Origin: an uncultured Dysosmobacter sp.
GTDB taxonomy: Bacteria; Bacillota; Clostridia; Oscillospirales; Oscillospiraceae
Reading direction: 5' to 3'
NCBI RefSeq assembly: GCF_947631635.1
Contig: NZ_CANRMB010000007.1
Coordinates: 1 to 64,000 of the forward strand
DNA length: 64,000 nt
In this document: positions 60,677 through 64,000 of the stretch, in pieces
Numbering within the stretch: the first letter of the stretch is position 1
Layout: the number at the start of each line of letters is the position of its first letter
Position numbers and translations under genes: made by a program
The notes under the pieces: model-generated
Told to the model about the DNA's origin: nothing
What the model saw: only the letters and a program-made list of their open reading frames with translations
Databases searched by the model: none

Positions 60677-60773
60677 GGGGACTCTCCTTTATCACGGCGC
60701 ATCCGAATGAAAGAGCGCCGGTATTTGCTCGTAATCATTCATTATAACGGTATATTTCCCAAATTACAACACT

Positions 60774-61853
60774 TTAGCCGGGATTTTCCGGGCCAAGATG
60801 ATCCATGTCCCGGTAACGGGTGAATTCCTCCCACACCGCCTGGACCTCTGGGGTATCCTCTCTGTCCCTGTAGTTTTCCACCGTAACGGTCCAGAGGACC
60901 GTCTCGCTGCCGGCCTGATGATCTATGACGGTAAAGGTCTTATCCTGAAAGTCAGAACTGCTTGCTATGGACAGTGACCGCAGCGGCGTCAGTTCCCCAT
61001 CCACCCAGCGGAAGCAGGTGTCGCCCCAGTCCGCCGCGCTGAAATGCACATGTTCCCAGACCAGTTGGGTCTCCGGGGCGACGCTGGGCGACCACAGCCC
61101 GCTCAGGTCTGCATCATGCTGGAAAAGCCCGGTCTTTGGATCATAGAGCCAGAAGGATTCAGACCAGTTGGCGGCGCCCCTTGTCGAAGTATAGTGAAAG
61201 TCCAGATAGCCGTCAAAGTCCACATCTTCTACCGTGTAATTTTCCGGGTAATACGCCGTATCATCGGTAAAAGTCTGGATGACCTGACCGCTGGCGTCAG
61301 TGACGGTGCCGCCAATGTACACCGGCAGGAAAAACTCACTCAGTGCCGCCTCCCGCATCGGCAGCCTTTGCAGCGTCACCCGATACGCTCCCACGGCAAA
61401 GGTCTCCTCCCAGAACGGCGCGTCCGCCTGGGGCAGCGTGCTTTCAAAGCAGGCGGTCATGCTGGCGGGCAGCGGCTCACTCCATTGAACGTCCCAGGTC
61501 TGCTCCGCCTGCCCCCGCTCTGTATAGGCGAAGATGCCGTCAAAGGGGTCCTTTTCCCAGAAATGCCGCAGCTCCACCACTTGACCGTCCTCCACACCGT
61601 AGATGGAACGTCCGGTATAGCCGGGACCGGTCTGCGCGGTGTACAGCTCCCCAGTGTCCGGGTCCAGCGTATAGCTGTAATAGCCCTTCTCCGTGGAAGT
61701 GCTTAAAAGTCCCGCCTCGCCATACAGGGCCAGCAGCTCCGCTTCACTGGGCGAATTTGCGCCTGACTTGGGCGGCGCCAGCAGTCCGGCGGCACCCATC
61801 CACCCAAACAACAGGCCGCAGACCAGCAGAAAACCGAGCCTTTGCCGCATCAT
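60774..61853 (-). CDS. Hypothetical secreted protein
   Basis: About 359 residues with a signal peptide (MMRQRLGFLLVCGLLFGWMG, cleaved after AAGLLAPP) and no lipobox. ATG 61853 and ATG 61850 both fit the GGAGG site at 61859-61863. The mature protein is beta-rich and acidic, with an Asp-rich VEDVDFDGYLDFHYT stretch resembling calcium-binding or VCBS/FG-GAP loops. It lies 16 bases downstream of the MATE gene, so the two are one operon. No enzymatic motif is seen. Confidence 0.75.
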   Translation of the reverse strand: MMRQRLGFLLVCGLLFGWMGAAGLLAPPKSGANSPSEAELLALYGEAGLLSTSTEKGYYSYTLDPDTGELYTAQTGPGYTGRSIYGVEDGQVVELRHFWEKDPFDGIFAYTERGQAEQTWDVQWSEPLPASMTACFESTLPQADAPFWEETFAVGAYRVTLQRLPMREAALSEFFLPVYIGGTVTDASGQVIQTFTDDTAYYPENYTVEDVDFDGYLDFHYTSTRGAANWSESFWLYDPKTGLFQHDADLSGLWSPSVAPETQLVWEHVHFSAADWGDTCFRWVDGELTPLRSLSIASSSDFQDKTFTVIDHQAGSETVLWTVTVENYRDREDTPEVQAVWEEFTRYRDMDHLGPENPG

Positions 61854-61869
61854 GAACGCCTCCCTGCGT

Positions 61870-63234
61870 TTAATTCTCCTCTGCCAGACTTCCCTTCCGT
61901 TTCCAGCGGCCGGAGAGATAATAGAGCACCGACAGCGTGAAGCCCAGCGTCCAGCCCACGCCCACGCCGTAGTACATATAGTCCGGGCCATAGTGGTCGG
62001 CAAACCAATAGACCGCCGGAACGCGGACCAGGATCAGGGACAGGACCACGTCGATCATGGGGAACAGGCTGTCGCCCGCGCCCCGCATGGCGTTGTTCAG
62101 GCAGAACATGACGGAGAACAGGAAGTAGAAGGGCATGATGCACTTCAGGTAGACCGTGCCGGCCTCAATGACCGCGGGGGTGCTGGAGAACATGCCCACC
62201 AGCGTGGGGCCCAGAGGGATCAGCACCAGCATCACCGCCGACCAGACGACGGCGGAGACCACGGTGATCCGAATGCCCTGCCGGGCGCGGTCCAGCCGCC
62301 GGGCGCCGATATTCTGCCCCACGAAGGCGGTGACGGCGTTGGAGAGGCTCTGCACCGGCAGGAACGCCAGCTGGTCCAGCTTGGAGCCCACGTTGTACGC
62401 CGCGGTGAACTCCTTGCCGTAGGAGTTGATCTTGCTCATGACCGCCATGGCGCCGATGGCCACCAGGGACATCTGAATGCCGGCGGGCAGGCCGATGCCC
62501 ATGATCTGCCGGAACAGGTGCCTGTCGAACCGGCGGCAGAAGGGCCGGATGGCGATCTCCGGATACTTGCGGTTGATATAGAACAGCCCGAACAGCCAGG
62601 AGAAGGCCTGGGAGATGATGGTGCCCAGGGCCACGCCCAGAACGCCCATGCCGCAGGCCAGCACCAGGATCAGGTCCAGGGCGATGTTCATCCCCGCCGC
62701 AATGGCCAGGAACAGCAGCGTTGTCCGGCTGTTGCCGAGACCGCCCAGAATGCCGGCGTTTAAATTGTAGCCGATGGTGCCAACCAGACCCGCGCACACC
62801 ACGATCAGGTACAGCCAGGCCTCATAATAGGCCCCGCTCTCCACCCGGAGGAGGGACAGGATCGGCTTCACCGCCGCCACCGCCAGCAGCGTCACAGGGA
62901 TGGCGGAAAAGACGAAGGAGGTGTAGATCGTGTCCACCGCGTCCCGCACCCGGTCCATCTTTCCCGCGCCGTAAAACTGGGCGATGACCACCGTGCCGCC
63001 GTTGGACAGGCCCATAAAGAGGGACGAGAACATGAAGATCACCGGAAAGCCCATGCCCACGGCGGCAAGGGCGGCGTCCCCCACGTATTGGCCCACCACC
63101 CAGCTGTCCACCATATTGTAGAGCTGCTGGAGAAAGCTGCCCGCCAGCAGAGGCAGGGCAAAATAGAAAATGTGACCAGCGGGATTTCCCTCGGTCATGT
63201 TGCGGATCCCGCTGTTTGAAGAATTTTTAGCCAT
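61870..63234 (-). CDS. MATE family efflux transporter
   Basis: 454-residue exporter with twelve membrane segments. It starts NMTEGNPAGHIFYFALPLLA after a short polar tail, and LYNMVDSWVVGQYVGDAALA is the typical MATE/NorM TM1-2 region. It is the first gene of a pair with a secreted protein and is unrelated in operon context to the other MATE at 32273. The substrate is unknown. Confidence 0.93.
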   Translation of the reverse strand: MAKNSSNSGIRNMTEGNPAGHIFYFALPLLAGSFLQQLYNMVDSWVVGQYVGDAALAAVGMGFPVIFMFSSLFMGLSNGGTVVIAQFYGAGKMDRVRDAVDTIYTSFVFSAIPVTLLAVAAVKPILSLLRVESGAYYEAWLYLIVVCAGLVGTIGYNLNAGILGGLGNSRTTLLFLAIAAGMNIALDLILVLACGMGVLGVALGTIISQAFSWLFGLFYINRKYPEIAIRPFCRRFDRHLFRQIMGIGLPAGIQMSLVAIGAMAVMSKINSYGKEFTAAYNVGSKLDQLAFLPVQSLSNAVTAFVGQNIGARRLDRARQGIRITVVSAVVWSAVMLVLIPLGPTLVGMFSSTPAVIEAGTVYLKCIMPFYFLFSVMFCLNNAMRGAGDSLFPMIDVVLSLILVRVPAVYWFADHYGPDYMYYGVGVGWTLGFTLSVLYYLSGRWKRKGSLAEEN

Positions 63235-63292
63235 GAAAACACCCTTTTTTTATCATTAAGAACACTTTACTCTTTTTATGGGAGAAGAGCAA

Positions 63293-63321
63293 TTGTTTTT
63301 TTGCAGAGAATCAGATACAAT
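63293..63321 (+). promoter_or_regulatory. Promoter of the exonuclease III gene
   Basis: TTGTTT and TACAAT are separated by 17 bases, 35 bases upstream of the start codon. Confidence 0.65.
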
Positions 63322-63356
63322 GTGGAAAAGCCATCACACTTCGGAGGGATTTTGCG

Positions 63357-64000
63357 ATGAAACTGGTATCCTGGAATGTCAACGGCCTGCGGGCTTGCCT
63401 GGGAAAGGGCTTTTTGGATTTCTGCGCCGGGGCCGACGCGGATGTGATCTGCCTGCAGGAGACAAAGATGCGGCCGGAGCAGGCGGAATTCGACCTGCCG
63501 GGCTACATCCGCTTCTGGAACAGCGCCGACAAGGCGGGCTACTCCGGCACCGCCATCTTCACCCGGCGGGAACCGCTGAATGTGACATACGACTTTGGGG
63601 CCGATGAGCACCGCCATGAGGGTCGGGTCATCACGGCGGAGTATGAGGACTTTTACCTGGTCTGCTGTTACACGCCCAACTCCAAGGACCAACTGGCCCG
63701 CCTTCCCTACCGCATGACCTGGGAGGACGATATCCGGGCGTATCTCCAGGAGCTGGACGGTAAAAAGCCGGTGGTCTACTGCGGCGACCTGAACGTGGCC
63801 CACCAGGAGATCGACATCAAGAACCCCAAGAGCAACCGCATGAACCCCGGCTTTTCCGACGAGGAGCGGGCCAAGATGACGGAGCTGCTGGGAAGCGGTT
63901 TTGTGGATACCTTCCGGGCGCTGTACCCGGACAAGACCGGGGCCTATTCCTGGTGGAGCTATCGCTTCAATGCCCGGAAGAACAACGCTGGGTGGCGGAT
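63357..64000 (+). CDS. xth: Exodeoxyribonuclease III (3' end outside window)
   Basis: AP endonuclease/3' exonuclease of base excision repair. ATG 63357 follows CGGAGGG by 8 bases. 214 codons are visible and the frame runs off the right edge. Catalytic motifs are present: Asn in KLVSWNVNGLRA, Glu in VICLQETKMRPEQ, Tyr in VCCYTPNSKD, the Asp/Asn pair in YCGDLNVAHQEIDIKNP. GAYSWWSYRFNARKNNAGWR then begins the C-terminal block. The closing SDH motif is beyond the window. Confidence 0.96.
   Translation, partial: MKLVSWNVNGLRACLGKGFLDFCAGADADVICLQETKMRPEQAEFDLPGYIRFWNSADKAGYSGTAIFTRREPLNVTYDFGADEHRHEGRVITAEYEDFYLVCCYTPNSKDQLARLPYRMTWEDDIRAYLQELDGKKPVVYCGDLNVAHQEIDIKNPKSNRMNPGFSDEERAKMTELLGSGFVDTFRALYPDKTGAYSWWSYRFNARKNNAGWR

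Overview
The window is a high-GC, low-repeat bacterial chromosome segment centred on the replication origin. Gene content points to a Gram-positive anaerobe of the Clostridia, most like the Oscillospiraceae (Oscillibacter / Flavonifractor / Lawsonibacter neighbourhood). The reasons are the Firmicutes order rpmH-rnpA-yidD-yidC-jag | dnaA-dnaN-rlbA-recF-remB-gyrB-gyrA, strong AGGAGG-type ribosome binding sites, a T-box leader, SLH-domain surface protein, a group B-like [FeFe] hydrogenase, and tandem VanR/VanS-like two-component systems. The species assignment is inference; no rRNA or tRNA gene is visible.

Layout. 1-8.4 kb: the 3' part of aspS, a GH3 lipoprotein, an AlaX-type editing protein, a small conserved protein with msrA, a purine permease and an LTA-synthase-like sulfatase. 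8.4-10.6 kb: glyQS with its glycyl T-box, followed by a duplicated 3' end and a hairpin-rich spacer. 10.7-12.9 kb: an ECF sigma / membrane anti-sigma pair. 13-16 kb: the jag-yidC-yidD-rnpA-rpmH operon on the minus strand. 16.3-26.7 kb: dnaA, oriC (seven TTTTCCAC-type DnaA boxes between dnaA and dnaN), dnaN, rlbA, recF, remB, gyrB, gyrA, with three small unrecognised genes interleaved. 26.8-30.7 kb: zinc-ribbon protein, rnhA and nadE; the last two have 3' ends repeated in tandem. 30.8-34.5 kb: phzF, marR-MATE, and a small membrane protein/HTH pair with twin operators. 34.7-38 kb: a Zn/Cd/Pb efflux operon (ArsR, HMA protein, methyltransferase, P1B ATPase). 38-44.3 kb: thioesterase, a catalytically degenerate double recombinase-fold protein, a large SLH surface protein and a phage-tail-like orphan. 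44.5-49.6 kb: two two-component systems. 49.6-51.6 kb: a collapsed ABC/GldG/DUF4340 operon invaded by MITEs. 52-64 kb: [FeFe] hydrogenase, a second ECF sigma/anti-sigma pair, HAD phosphatase, ThpR, a dehydrogenase pair, metG, MATE transporter and 5' exoIII.

The most unusual signal is a repeated architecture at three unrelated housekeeping genes (glyQS, rnhA, nadE). About 59-70 bp of each gene's 3' end is repeated downstream, separated by a 142-153 bp non-coding, hairpin-rich spacer, giving units of about 206, 223 and 204 bp. The glyQS and rnhA spacers are visibly homologous. The downstream gene ends differ from the functional ones partly (rnhA) or mostly (glyQS) at synonymous positions, so they look like diverged alleles rather than neutrally decaying copies. 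This suggests an undescribed small mobile or recombinogenic element that lodges at gene 3' ends and leaves a restored end. Two further MITE-like families, an ABC operon collapsed by deletion, a DnaA-box cluster inside a two-component operon and a compact three-way-junction RNA candidate are also reported.
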